Assembly (NCBI RefSeq): GCF_000732605.1
Contig: NZ_JPME01000020.1
Coordinates: 1 to 64,000, forward strand
Direction of reading: 5' to 3'
DNA: 64,000 nt
From: Lacrimispora celerecrescens
GTDB taxonomy: Bacteria > Bacillota > Clostridia > Lachnospirales > Lachnospiraceae
Notes under the pieces: model-generated
Database searches by the model: none
Told to the model about the DNA's origin: nothing
What the model saw: only the letters and a program-made list of their open reading frames with translations
Part shown: in pieces, positions 1 through 6,945 of the stretch
Layout: each line of letters begins with the position of its first letter
How positions within the stretch are numbered: the first letter of the stretch is position 1
Position numbers and translations under genes: made by a program

Positions 1-255
1 CCAATACTGTTTCACCATAATGAACCAGATCATTGATCAGTCCAATGGTTTTCTCATCGGTATTGGTGAGTAAATAGCTTAAATGCTCAAGGCGGTCTTT
101 TGAATCTAATACATACGTCTTTTCAATTTCGGAATCTGTAATTTGTTGGCCAACTTTTTTTTTTTGAACGAAATTCCTGTTGAATAGACGATTGATTCAT
201 GGCCACCTTTTTCAACTATTGCAATGTTATTATTCAGGATCTTTTTTACCCGCAC
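1..255 (-). pseudogene. BglG/LicT-family transcriptional antiterminator, 5' part, frameshifted
   Basis: This is the N-terminal part of a PRD-type RNA-binding antiterminator; it runs off the window edge. Translation from a GTG at 255 (AAAGGAG seven bases upstream) gives VRVKKILNNNIAIVEKGG, the typical start of the CAT RNA-binding domain, and further on KTYVLDSKDRLEHL and the beginning of PRD1. The two parts are in different frames. They are separated by a run of 11 A (plus-strand T at 155-165), where 9 or 12 would keep the frame, so as written the protein stops after about 50 residues. Family members bind a RAT hairpin in beta-glucoside or sucrose PTS operon leaders and prevent termination; the leader here (273-365) carries such an element. 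Either a real frameshift, a homopolymer sequencing error, or a slippage site. Family assignment is firm; the substrate cannot be told. Confidence 0.8.
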
Positions 256-272
256 CGTGTACTCCTTTCAAG

Positions 273-339
273 AAAAAAAACTCAGATTACATACCAATTA
301 ACCCAGTAAAAATGGGCTGATTAATATGGAATCTGAGTT
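273..339 (-). terminator. Leader terminator of the BglG/LicT-type gene
   Basis: On the minus strand a 10-bp perfect outer stem (AACTCAGATT with AATCTGAGTT) encloses a second imperfect stem and is followed by eight T, directly before the ribosome binding site of the antiterminator gene. Its 5' arm shares AACTC with the RAT hairpin at 335-365, so the two structures exclude each other. Confidence 0.85.
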
Positions 340-365
340 CTGCCTGCTTATCAGTAACATAACTC
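335..365 (-). promoter_or_regulatory. RAT (ribonucleic antiterminator) element
   Basis: The minus strand holds GTTACTGATAAGCAGGC, matching from memory the core of the LicT/BglG RAT target. It is flanked by GAGTT and AACTC, which pair as the outer stem. The 3' arm is also the 5' arm of the terminator. Binding of phosphorylation-controlled antiterminator protein here would block termination, giving autoregulation. Confidence 0.8.
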
Positions 366-416
366 AAGAAATAACTACTTTGTTATTCCTGATTTTTTCT
401 TTCTTACACTACAGGT

Positions 417-445
417 ATAATATCACTAATTTATTCCTGTGTCAA
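417..445 (-). promoter_or_regulatory. Sigma-A promoter of the antiterminator gene
   Basis: A perfect TTGACA (440-445) and TATTAT (417-422) are separated by 17 bp. Transcription would start near 410, giving a leader of about 150 bases with the RAT and terminator. It lies just after the stop codon of the ABC-F gene. Confidence 0.8.
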
Positions 446-473
446 CGCCTATTTTTTGTATAAATAGAGCAAT

Positions 474-1973
474 TTATAACTCTACTGCTTCAGTTGCCAC
501 CTTCCTGGTAAATGCATCATCATGCTCCACAAGCAGCATGGTCGGCTGGAACTTAAGGATCAGATCCTCGATTTGGATCCTGGAATATACATCAATGAAA
601 TTAAGCGGTTCATCCCAGATATACAGATGAGCCTGTTCACAGAGACTGCGGGCAATAAGAACCTTTTTCTTCTGTCCTTCACTATAAGATTCCATCGGTT
701 TTTCCAACTGCTCCCTGGAGAAGTCCAGCTTGCGAAGGAGCGCCTTGAACAGTGAGTCTTCGATACCGTTTTCCCTGGAGTATTCCGTCAGGCTGCCTTT
801 TAAAAATGAAGTATCCTGAGATATATAGGATATCTTAAGACCGCTTGATATTTCCATATACCCTTCAAAGGAAATATTTTCTCCTGCAAGATCCCTGCCA
901 ACCACCAGCTTCAATATACTGGATTTTCCGCAGCCATTTTTCCCCTGCAGGGATATCCTCTGTCCCTGTTCCAGTGTGAAGCTGACAGGTTTGCAGACAG
1001 GTCCTTCATAGTAAGGAACAACATCTTTTAATGAAAGAATTCTGGAAGAGCGGTATTTTAAAGGATAGAGCTTAAGATCTTCTGCCTCTTCTATATTTTT
1101 CAAAAGACCTTTTTTATTCTCAATGGCATAGTTCTGCCTGTTTTCCAGATTCTTTCTGCGCATCTGCATCCGCCTGGACTTTTCCCCTACATAAGCCCGT
1201 GTGTCAATGGATTTTTCCCGGTTCATGGATTTTTTCCCGATCTTTGTGGACTCCACCTGGTCCGCCCATTCCCCTGACTGTCTTGCGGCTGCCTCCAGAT
1301 GACGGATGTCCTTTTTTAATCGCTCATTTTCGGACCGTTCATACTGATCCTGCATTTGCTTGTTCTCATACCAGGAGGTAAAATTGCCTCTCTGAACTTC
1401 AATACTTGTTTTGTTTATGGACAGGATATGGTCCACGGATGCATCCAGGAATTTCCGGTCATGAGAAACCAGGATAAATCCCTTTTTGCTATTTAGATAC
1501 TGACTTACCAGTTCTCTGGCCTCCCGGTCAAGGTGGTTGGTGGGTTCATCGATCAGCAGGAAGTGACCTTCTCTTAAGAACAGGGCTGCTAAAAGAACCT
1601 TAGTCCTCTCTCCGTTTGAAAGTGTGTAAAAAGGCCGGTATAGCACATCCTCAGAGACCTTTAATCTGGACAACTCTCTTTGAAGCTCCCAAAACGGATA
1701 TTCACCAAGGATGGAATCCAGAATTTCCAGAGTATCCAATTCCTCATCCGGCACAGGAAAAGGGAAATAGTCAAATATGACATTTGAAATAATAGTTCCT
1801 GTGTAGTTATAAAGGTTCATCAATAAATTTAAAAAAGTGGTTTTTCCTCTCCCGTTTCTTCCTGTAAAGCCCAGTTTCCAATCCGTATCAATCTGAAAGG
1901 ATACGTGTTCGAAGACGGGATCTGGGCTTCCTTCATAGGTAAAAGATAAATCAGTGACTTGTATTAATGACAT
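474..1973 (-). CDS. ABC-F ribosomal protection ATPase, Lsa/Vga type
   Basis: A 499-residue ABC-F protein with two ATPase domains and no membrane segments. Such proteins bind the ribosomal E site and displace drugs from the peptidyl transferase centre. Domain 1 has Walker A GRNGRGKTT (about 36-44), signature LSNGERTKVLL and Walker B LLIDEPTNHLD. A charged linker rich in K/R/E follows. Domain 2 has GKNGCGKSS, YSEGQKKKVLI and the degenerate IWDEPLNFIDV typical of the Lsa/Vga/Msr group. The start at 1973 follows GGAGGAAGCTCT; a longer reading from 2030 would start inside the attenuator. Known relatives give resistance to lincosamides, streptogramin A and pleuromutilins; which of these applies here is inference. 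Transcription is controlled by the attenuator at 2013-2223. Confidence 0.88.
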   Translation of the reverse strand: MSLIQVTDLSFTYEGSPDPVFEHVSFQIDTDWKLGFTGRNGRGKTTFLNLLMNLYNYTGTIISNVIFDYFPFPVPDEELDTLEILDSILGEYPFWELQRELSRLKVSEDVLYRPFYTLSNGERTKVLLAALFLREGHFLLIDEPTNHLDREARELVSQYLNSKKGFILVSHDRKFLDASVDHILSINKTSIEVQRGNFTSWYENKQMQDQYERSENERLKKDIRHLEAAARQSGEWADQVESTKIGKKSMNREKSIDTRAYVGEKSRRMQMRRKNLENRQNYAIENKKGLLKNIEEAEDLKLYPLKYRSSRILSLKDVVPYYEGPVCKPVSFTLEQGQRISLQGKNGCGKSSILKLVVGRDLAGENISFEGYMEISSGLKISYISQDTSFLKGSLTEYSRENGIEDSLFKALLRKLDFSREQLEKPMESYSEGQKKKVLIARSLCEQAHLYIWDEPLNFIDVYSRIQIEDLILKFQPTMLLVEHDDAFTRKVATEAVEL

Positions 1974-2012
1974 AGAGCTTCCTCCATTCAGGCAGAAAAT
2001 AAGATTTCTGCA

Positions 2013-2052
2013 CAAAAAAAACGACTGCAAGAATCCTTTATCTCACAGCCGT
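2013..2052 (-). terminator. Attenuator terminator upstream of the ABC-F gene
   Basis: On the minus strand ACGGCTGTGAGA pairs with TCTTGCAGTCGT over 12 positions (G-U pairs allowed), with an eight-base loop and a following run of eight T. It sits 40 bases before the ABC-F start, so it must be bypassed for expression. Confidence 0.85.
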
Positions 2053-2054
2053 TC

Positions 2055-2142
2055 GCATAAAATAAGCCCATAGGGCTAATATTTTGCATGATCCATGTCA
2101 TTTTATGACAAAAAGGGCAGGAGAATGAAATACTATTCTTGC
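2055..2142 (-). promoter_or_regulatory. Antiterminator arm and spacer hairpins of the ABC-F leader
   Basis: The arm at 2125-2142 reads GCAAGAATAGTATTTCAT on the minus strand. It can pair either with the leader ORF region (2205-2223; two 8-bp blocks with a small internal loop) or, through TGCAAGAAT, with ATTCTTGCA in the terminator (2026-2034). Between them, hairpins at 2096-2110 and 2055-2087 fold compactly and bring arm and terminator close together. Confidence 0.7.
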
Positions 2143-2214
2143 AAAAACAGGCATGACAAAAAAAAGACAATGTCTCTTTTTCTTCTCATCATGCAGTTAC
2201 TTGAGCAAGAATTG

Positions 2215-2223
2215 TTATTTCAT
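2215..2223 (-). CDS. Two-codon leader ORF (Met-Lys-stop) of the ABC-F attenuator
   Basis: ATG AAA TAA is preceded by GAGGTG at ideal spacing, on the only transcript that could lead into the ABC-F gene. The ORF itself is part of the first pairing arm, so a ribosome held on it would mask 2205-2223 and free the antiterminator arm. Drugs that block the first peptide bonds would be sensed this way. The ORF and pairing are seen; the drug-sensing role is inference from known ABC-F and erm leader attenuation. Confidence 0.65.
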   Translation of the reverse strand: MK

Positions 2224-2254
2224 CCTTTCACCTCATTTCGATTTATATGCCCGT

Positions 2255-2283
2255 AGTCTATCATAAATATATATTATTGTCAA
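2255..2283 (-). promoter_or_regulatory. Sigma-A promoter of the ABC-F gene
   Basis: TTGACA (2278-2283), a 17-bp spacer and TAGACT (2255-2260) place the transcription start about 25 bases before the leader ORF. Together with the leader ORF, pairing arms and terminator this accounts for most of the 360-base gap between motB and the ABC-F gene. Confidence 0.75.
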
Positions 2284-2334
2284 ATAATAATGAGCTGAAT
2301 ACGGGAACTATTCCATAGTATGTGCGGATCTTTC

Positions 2335-3030
2335 CTAATTAGCCCGTCCCGTAATGGTAATTTCTACCCGACGATTTTTTGCTCTTCCTTCTTCCGTGTC
2401 ATTGGAAGCAATGGGATTGTAATGAGAATTTCCCTCAATGGACATCTTACCTGGTTCTAACCCCATAGTGGTCATCTGGTTTAGAACCGCCACGGCCCTG
2501 TTTACGGACAGCTGCCAGGAATCCGCCTCATTGGCCGCATCATGGTGGCCTAAATCCGCCGTATTGCCTGTGATCGTAATGTGGTTGATGTCACTGTAAA
2601 TGGCCTCAAGGCTGGTGCTGATTTCCTGTATGACCGGCTTGCTTTCCGGAAGCAGGATGGCTGTATCCGGTTGGAACAGCATGGCATCTTTTAAATGTAT
2701 GCTTACAGCTGATCCATTGGAAGATACATCGATCATATTTCCCAGACTGTGATCGGCGATATAAGCTTTTAAAGCCAGATAGACATTGTCCAGATTTTCC
2801 GCAGAAATAGAAACACTGTCTCCTATTGTGGAACCGCTTACCTGACCCGTATGGTTTAAAACCTGTTCCAGCCCATGGGACATCTCCTTTAGCTTCATCG
2901 TATCAACCGAGCTCATGCCGTACAAGATGATAAACAAAGCCAAAAGCAATGTGATCATATCAGAATATGTAAGCAGCCACCGCTCTGAATTGTCCTTTTC
3001 TCCTTCTGCTTCTGTGTATCTTCTGCGCAT
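2335..3030 (-). CDS. motB: Flagellar motor stator protein MotB
   Basis: MotB anchors the ion-conducting stator ring to peptidoglycan. The 231 residues begin with a charged cytoplasmic tail, then one membrane helix (about 19-39) with the essential proton-binding Asp24 in LLTYSDMITLLLALF. The C-terminal half is an OmpA/MotB peptidoglycan-binding domain, with a late NRRVEITI motif. It follows motA by 18 bases with its own GGGAGG site. No other flagellar or chemotaxis gene lies nearby, so the motor must be encoded elsewhere. The acidic ion-binding residue and context suit MotB; a sodium-type PomB-like variant cannot be excluded. Confidence 0.92.
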   Translation of the reverse strand: MRRRYTEAEGEKDNSERWLLTYSDMITLLLALFIILYGMSSVDTMKLKEMSHGLEQVLNHTGQVSGSTIGDSVSISAENLDNVYLALKAYIADHSLGNMIDVSSNGSAVSIHLKDAMLFQPDTAILLPESKPVIQEISTSLEAIYSDINHITITGNTADLGHHDAANEADSWQLSVNRAVAVLNQMTTMGLEPGKMSIEGNSHYNPIASNDTEEGRAKNRRVEITITGRAN

Positions 3031-3048
3031 CCTTTATTCCTCCCAATT

Positions 3049-3855
3049 TTAGTTTTCAATTCCCCGTTTGTAACGTGTGGCTCCATCTGAAAAAGCCTGG
3101 AAATAAAGGGCGAGTTCATTTTCAATATTTCGGGAGGTATTTCCATTGGCAATCATACATACGCCATCTACGATCATTTCTTTTTGAATATGTTTTCTCT
3201 TTAATTGTGTTTTCAATTTGTTTGCAATTGGCATGTAAATAAGATTGGCAAAGCACACGCCATAAAGGGTTGCCACAAATGCAGTACCGATGGAACCTGC
3301 AAGCTCAGATGGATCCTCAAAACCTGAAGCAAGTACCATGATCAGTCCCATAACGGTACCGATAACTCCCATGGTAGGCGAAAATCCAGCAGCAGCCTCA
3401 AATACACTTGCCTCTATACTCTTTTGCTGAACATAGGCTCTGATATCAGATTCCAGGGTGTACTGGATAGACTCCGGCGACTTCATTTCCTGGATAAGCA
3501 CCAGGCCTTCTTTAAGAAGCAGATATTCCTCCTGATTCAGTTCCGGATCCCTGCTTATATTTTCCAGGCAAGTAACTCCCTCCGCCCGGTAGCGGGTCGC
3601 AATCATTGATATCTTGGCAATCATCTTTTCCAGACTGGCGGAATGGGGATGCTTAAAACTTCGGAACATCGCCCGCATAGCCATAGCTATGTCAGTCAGA
3701 GAATAGGATGCGATGACAGCGCCAACGGTTCCTCCTACCACTATGATGAAAGGGCTTAACAGGAAAAGAGAGTATATGGCACCCTTTTCCAGAACAAAGC
3801 CTGTTATAAGAGCACCTATTCCAATAATGATACCAATAAGTAATGAAAAATCCAT
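3049..3855 (-). CDS. motA: Flagellar motor stator protein MotA
   Basis: MotA forms the ring around MotB and couples ion flow to torque on FliG. The 268 residues contain four membrane segments: two near the N-terminus (LLIGIIIGIGALITGFVL and LFLLSPFIIVVGGTVGAVIA) and two in the second half, in the region with AAAGFSPTMGVIGTVMGLI. A cytoplasmic loop with charged residues lies between the pairs. I chose ATG 3855, after AAAGGAG, over an upstream ATG at 3888 that lacks a site. It forms a two-gene operon with motB. A TATAAT box lies about 40 bases upstream, but I see no convincing -35 and no flagellar sigma-D promoter. Confidence 0.92.
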   Translation of the reverse strand: MDFSLLIGIIIGIGALITGFVLEKGAIYSLFLLSPFIIVVGGTVGAVIASYSLTDIAMAMRAMFRSFKHPHSASLEKMIAKISMIATRYRAEGVTCLENISRDPELNQEEYLLLKEGLVLIQEMKSPESIQYTLESDIRAYVQQKSIEASVFEAAAGFSPTMGVIGTVMGLIMVLASGFEDPSELAGSIGTAFVATLYGVCFANLIYMPIANKLKTQLKRKHIQKEMIVDGVCMIANGNTSRNIENELALYFQAFSDGATRYKRGIEN

Positions 3856-3987
3856 AATTTTCTCCTTTGTAACCAATATTTGTAACATTATAATTCTATC
3901 ATATAACGTGGAATCTCTGATGCTAAAATATTGCTAATATTACAATCGGATTTTTTATGGATTTTCGCATTTTTTAAAAACTTACAG

Positions 3988-5232
3988 CTATGGACGGATC
4001 TGTCCATTGCCATAAATAATATATTTAGTTGTTGTCAATTCCTTGAGTCCCATAGGTCCTCTTGCATGAAGTTTCTGGGTACTGATCCCTATTTCAGCTC
4101 CAAAACCGAACTCAAACCCGTCGGTAAAACGGGTGGATGCATTAACATAAACGGCTGCCGCATCAATTTCATTTAAAAACTTTTGGGCATTGTTATAATC
4201 TGATGTGATGATAGCTTCCGAATGCTTGGTGTTATAGCGGTTAATATGAGATATGGCTTCCTCCACAGAACCTACGATCTTTAAGGACAGGATATAATCT
4301 AAATATTCACAACCCCAATCCTTTTCTGTGGCAGGAACAAAGCCTTCTGCCATCGTGCAAGCTTCCTCATCCGCCCGGATTTCAACAGATTTTAATGAAA
4401 GCCTTTCTTTTAATAGAGGCAGGAAACGGGGCGCGATCTCTCTGTGAATGACCAGGGACTCGCAAGCGTTGCACACACCAATCCTCTGGGTCTTTGCATT
4501 AAATATGATATCCAAAGCCATATCAAAATCTGCAGTTTCATCGACAAAAATATGGCAGTTTCCTGTTCCTGTTTCAATGACAGGAATGGTACTGTTGTCC
4601 ACTACCGTCTTTATTAACCCGGCGCCTCCCCTTGGAATCAATACATCTACATATTCCCTGAGGCGCATGAATTCCTTAGTCACTTCCCGGTTTGTATCGG
4701 TAATGAGCTGAATGGCATCCTCTGGAAGGCCTGCATTCTTTAAACCGGTACGAAGCCATTTTACAATGGCTTTATTGGATTCCAGAGCATCGCTTCCGCC
4801 TTTTAAGATCACGGCATTTCCTGATTTGAAACAGAGCCCGAAAGCGTCGGCAGTTACATTTGGTCTGGCTTCGTAGATAATACCCACAACACCCATAGGC
4901 ACGCGCTTCTGGCCAATGGTAAGGCCATTGGGGCGAACCTTCATGGAAAGTACTTCCCCTACCGGGTCATCCAGTGTGGCAACGGATAAAAGTCCGTCAG
5001 CCATAGCTTCAATTCTCGCAGGAGTCAGTTCCAGACGGTCAATTAACCCAGCGTTCATTCCGGAGGCGGCAGCCTTGATTACGTCTTCCTGGTTTGCTGC
5101 AAGAATTTCCGCTTCCCCTTCCAACAGAGCTGCTGCTGCTGCTTTTAAACCGTCATTTTTTTGGGCTGAACCTAGTATCCCTATGGCTCCAGCTGTTTCC
5201 TTTGCTGTCTTTCCAATCTCAGTAATCGTCAT
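3988..5232 (-). CDS. proA: Gamma-glutamyl phosphate reductase
   Basis: ProA makes glutamate-5-semialdehyde from gamma-glutamyl phosphate with NADPH, the second step of proline synthesis. The 414 residues match the usual family length. The catalytic cysteine is in [14 protein letters not shown], and the nucleotide-binding region includes [12 protein letters not shown]. The C-terminus [19 protein letters not shown] is strongly conserved. The start is ATG 5232 behind GGAGG; a TTG at 5247 overlaps that site and is unlikely. It is the last gene of the proB-DUF896-cyclo-ligase-proA operon, 27 bases behind the cyclo-ligase gene. Confidence 0.95.
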   Translation of the reverse strand: MTITEIGKTAKETAGAIGILGSAQKNDGLKAAAAALLEGEAEILAANQEDVIKAAASGMNAGLIDRLELTPARIEAMADGLLSVATLDDPVGEVLSMKVRPNGLTIGQKRVPMGVVGIIYEARPNVTADAFGLCFKSGNAVILKGGSDALESNKAIVKWLRTGLKNAGLPEDAIQLITDTNREVTKEFMRLREYVDVLIPRGGAGLIKTVVDNSTIPVIETGTGNCHIFVDETADFDMALDIIFNAKTQRIGVCNACESLVIHREIAPRFLPLLKERLSLKSVEIRADEEACTMAEGFVPATEKDWGCEYLDYILSLKIVGSVEEAISHINRYNTKHSEAIITSDYNNAQKFLNEIDAAAVYVNASTRFTDGFEFGFGAEIGISTQKLHARGPMGLKELTTTKYIIYGNGQIRP

Positions 5233-5259
5233 AAAAGAGTCCTCCAATCGTTTCCTTAT

Positions 5260-5802
5260 CTAAGGAGTGATAATCCGATCCATACGTTTGTCATGTGGTT
5301 CCGTAGGAATATGGTCAAAGATCTGGAAGCCGTAGGCTATGGCAATGCGGGCATGGTTTGGTTCTCTTTCAAAAAGCCGGTCATAATATCCGCCACCGTA
5401 ACCAAGCCGGTTTCCGGATTTGTCAAAAGCAACTCCCGGAACAATGACGGGAGCTTCCGGGTCATGGATTTTTAAACAGGTTGGCTTTGGCTCCATAATA
5501 CCCATGATGCCTTCTTCTAAGTCTGCTTTTCCGGAAATTATATAAAATTCCAGTTCCTTTCCAACGACCTTTGGTACGGCTACGCATTTCCCTTGCTTTA
5601 ATAATGCCTCCATGAACCTCCAGGTACCTGCCTCCCGGCGAAAGGATACATAGCAGTAAACACAAAATGCCCGAAGGATATCATCAAGACTCAATAGCTG
5701 CTCGCAGATGGCATCGTTCCACATACTCTCAGCAGTCGTTTCCAAGGTCTTACGCTTTTCCTTTATTAATAACCTGATATCATTCTTCTCCAACTTTTCC
5801 AT
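5260..5802 (-). CDS. 5-formyltetrahydrofolate cyclo-ligase
   Basis: This enzyme converts 5-formyl-THF to 5,10-methenyl-THF using ATP, returning a storage folate to one-carbon metabolism. The 180-residue product has the N-terminal K/R-rich helix (IRLLIKEKRKTL), the substrate-loop region CYVSFRREAGT and the C-terminal signature RLGYGGGYYDR typical of the family (YqgN/YgfA/MTHFS). Its start overlaps the end of the DUF896 gene by 23 bases, so the two are translationally coupled. Its place between proB and proA is not metabolically obvious; it may simply be expressed with an operon active in growth. Confidence 0.92.
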   Translation of the reverse strand: MEKLEKNDIRLLIKEKRKTLETTAESMWNDAICEQLLSLDDILRAFCVYCYVSFRREAGTWRFMEALLKQGKCVAVPKVVGKELEFYIISGKADLEEGIMGIMEPKPTCLKIHDPEAPVIVPGVAFDKSGNRLGYGGGYYDRLFEREPNHARIAIAYGFQIFDHIPTEPHDKRMDRIITP

Positions 5803-6001
5803 ATTTCTTACCTAAATCTGTTACGGTACCGTCATCCTCCTGAATGGAAATGTTATTTAGATTTCCACGTAAACTGTTGCGGATGGATTCGATGTACTCT
5901 TTTCGTAAAGCGGCCTGCTCCGCTTTTTCTTCTTCTGATAATCCGGTTGCTTTTGATTTATGATAAAGTGTATTGATTCTGTCAATCTTATCCTGATTCA
6001 T
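5780..6001 (-). CDS. DUF896 small protein (YnzC family)
   Basis: A 73-residue protein beginning MNQDKIDRINTLYHKSKATG, followed by the conserved LSEEEKAEQAALRKEYI segment. Both are hallmarks of the DUF896/YnzC family of small two-helix proteins. In Bacillus subtilis members are linked to the SOS-induced yneA operon, but the molecular role is unclear. It lies 10 bases after proB and overlaps the folate cyclo-ligase gene by 23 bases, so it is part of that operon. No LexA-like operator was seen upstream. Confidence 0.85.
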   Translation of the reverse strand: MNQDKIDRINTLYHKSKATGLSEEEKAEQAALRKEYIESIRNSLRGNLNNISIQEDDGTVTDLGKKYGKVGEE

Positions 6002-6011
6002 AGGGTTCTCC

Positions 6012-6887
6012 TTAATATTCGTGATTGATGTAGTCCATTAAGTCAAAGTCATGGTTTGGATGGGCCAGGAACAGGGTTCCTTTTTCTTCCCCTGTTACGA
6101 TCTGCTCGATGACTTCCACCTGGTCGCCATTTGCAATGACCATATCGGAACCACCGTCTGTAGCAATACGGGCGGCAGCAAGCTTTGCAGCCATGCCTCC
6201 GGTACCCACGTCACTTCCGGATGTGGATTTTCCCATCTCCATCAGCTTAGGTGTGATCTGCTTTACCAATCCGATAAACTCTGCCTTAGGGTTTTGTCTT
6301 GGATCGTCGGAATAAAGGCCGTCAATATCCGATAATAATATCAGAAGATCTGCCCCGATCAATGCGGCAACAATGGCGGAAAGCCGGTCATTATCGCCGA
6401 AATTATCCACAAGAGGAATTTCAGAGGTGGATACGGTATCGTTTTCATTGACAATCGGGATGGTCCCAAGTTTTAAAAGTTCATCAAACGTGTTCTGGGC
6501 ATTATAGCGGCTGCTGTCATTAACCATAGTATTTTTGGTTAAAAGAACTTGTGCTGCTATTTGATTATATTCTGCAAACAGCTTTTGGTACACCATCATA
6601 AGTCTGGCCTGGCCCACGGCGGCAAATGCCTGTTTTTCCGATATGGTTACAGGTCTGGTATGGTGCCCAAGTGCCTGACGCCCAGCTGCAATTGCACCGG
6701 AGGAAACTAAAACCACCTGTTTTCCCTGCCCTTTTAAATCGCTGATCACCCGAACCAGTTTTTCTATTTTCATCAGATTCAAATCCCCGGTATACGCATG
6801 GGTTAAGGATGATGATCCGATCTTTATTACAATCCTATTTTTATCCTTTAGTTTTTCTCGCTCTGTGACGCTCATCTTCATTATCAT
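6012..6887 (-). CDS. proB: Glutamate 5-kinase, PUA-less form
   Basis: ProB phosphorylates glutamate to gamma-glutamyl phosphate, the first and usually proline-inhibited step of proline synthesis. The 291-residue protein has the amino acid kinase fold: IVIKIGSSSLT at the N-terminus, LVSSGAIAAG, NENDTVST and the late SDVGTGGMAAK. It ends about 80-100 residues earlier than Escherichia coli ProB because the C-terminal PUA domain is absent, a known variant. The start is uncertain: ATGs at 6887, 6881 and 6875 lie close together and the ribosome site is weak. A sigma-A promoter lies at 6916-6944. Confidence 0.93.
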   Translation of the reverse strand: MIMKMSVTEREKLKDKNRIVIKIGSSSLTHAYTGDLNLMKIEKLVRVISDLKGQGKQVVLVSSGAIAAGRQALGHHTRPVTISEKQAFAAVGQARLMMVYQKLFAEYNQIAAQVLLTKNTMVNDSSRYNAQNTFDELLKLGTIPIVNENDTVSTSEIPLVDNFGDNDRLSAIVAALIGADLLILLSDIDGLYSDDPRQNPKAEFIGLVKQITPKLMEMGKSTSGSDVGTGGMAAKLAAARIATDGGSDMVIANGDQVEVIEQIVTGEEKGTLFLAHPNHDFDLMDYINHEY

Positions 6888-6915
6888 CTGCTTTCTGGAA
6901 TTCTTTTTGTTTCAT

Positions 6916-6944
6916 ATCTTACATCATTTTTATGATTTCGTCAA
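6916..6944 (-). promoter_or_regulatory. proB: Sigma-A promoter of the proB operon
   Basis: TTGACG (6939-6944) and TAAGAT (6916-6921) are 17 bp apart, right at the stop codon of the upstream oxidoreductase gene and 28 bases before the first proB ATG. Confidence 0.65.
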
Positions 6945-6945
6945 T

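Noticed and set aside
1988-2170. A 60-codon reading frame over the ABC-F attenuator
   Set aside because: It starts at TTG without a ribosome site and runs through both spacer hairpins and the terminator; its Cys/Phe-rich composition is not protein-like.
3856-3987. Flagellar sigma-D promoter before motA
   Set aside because: No TAAA/CCGATA pair at the right spacing; only an isolated TATAAT.
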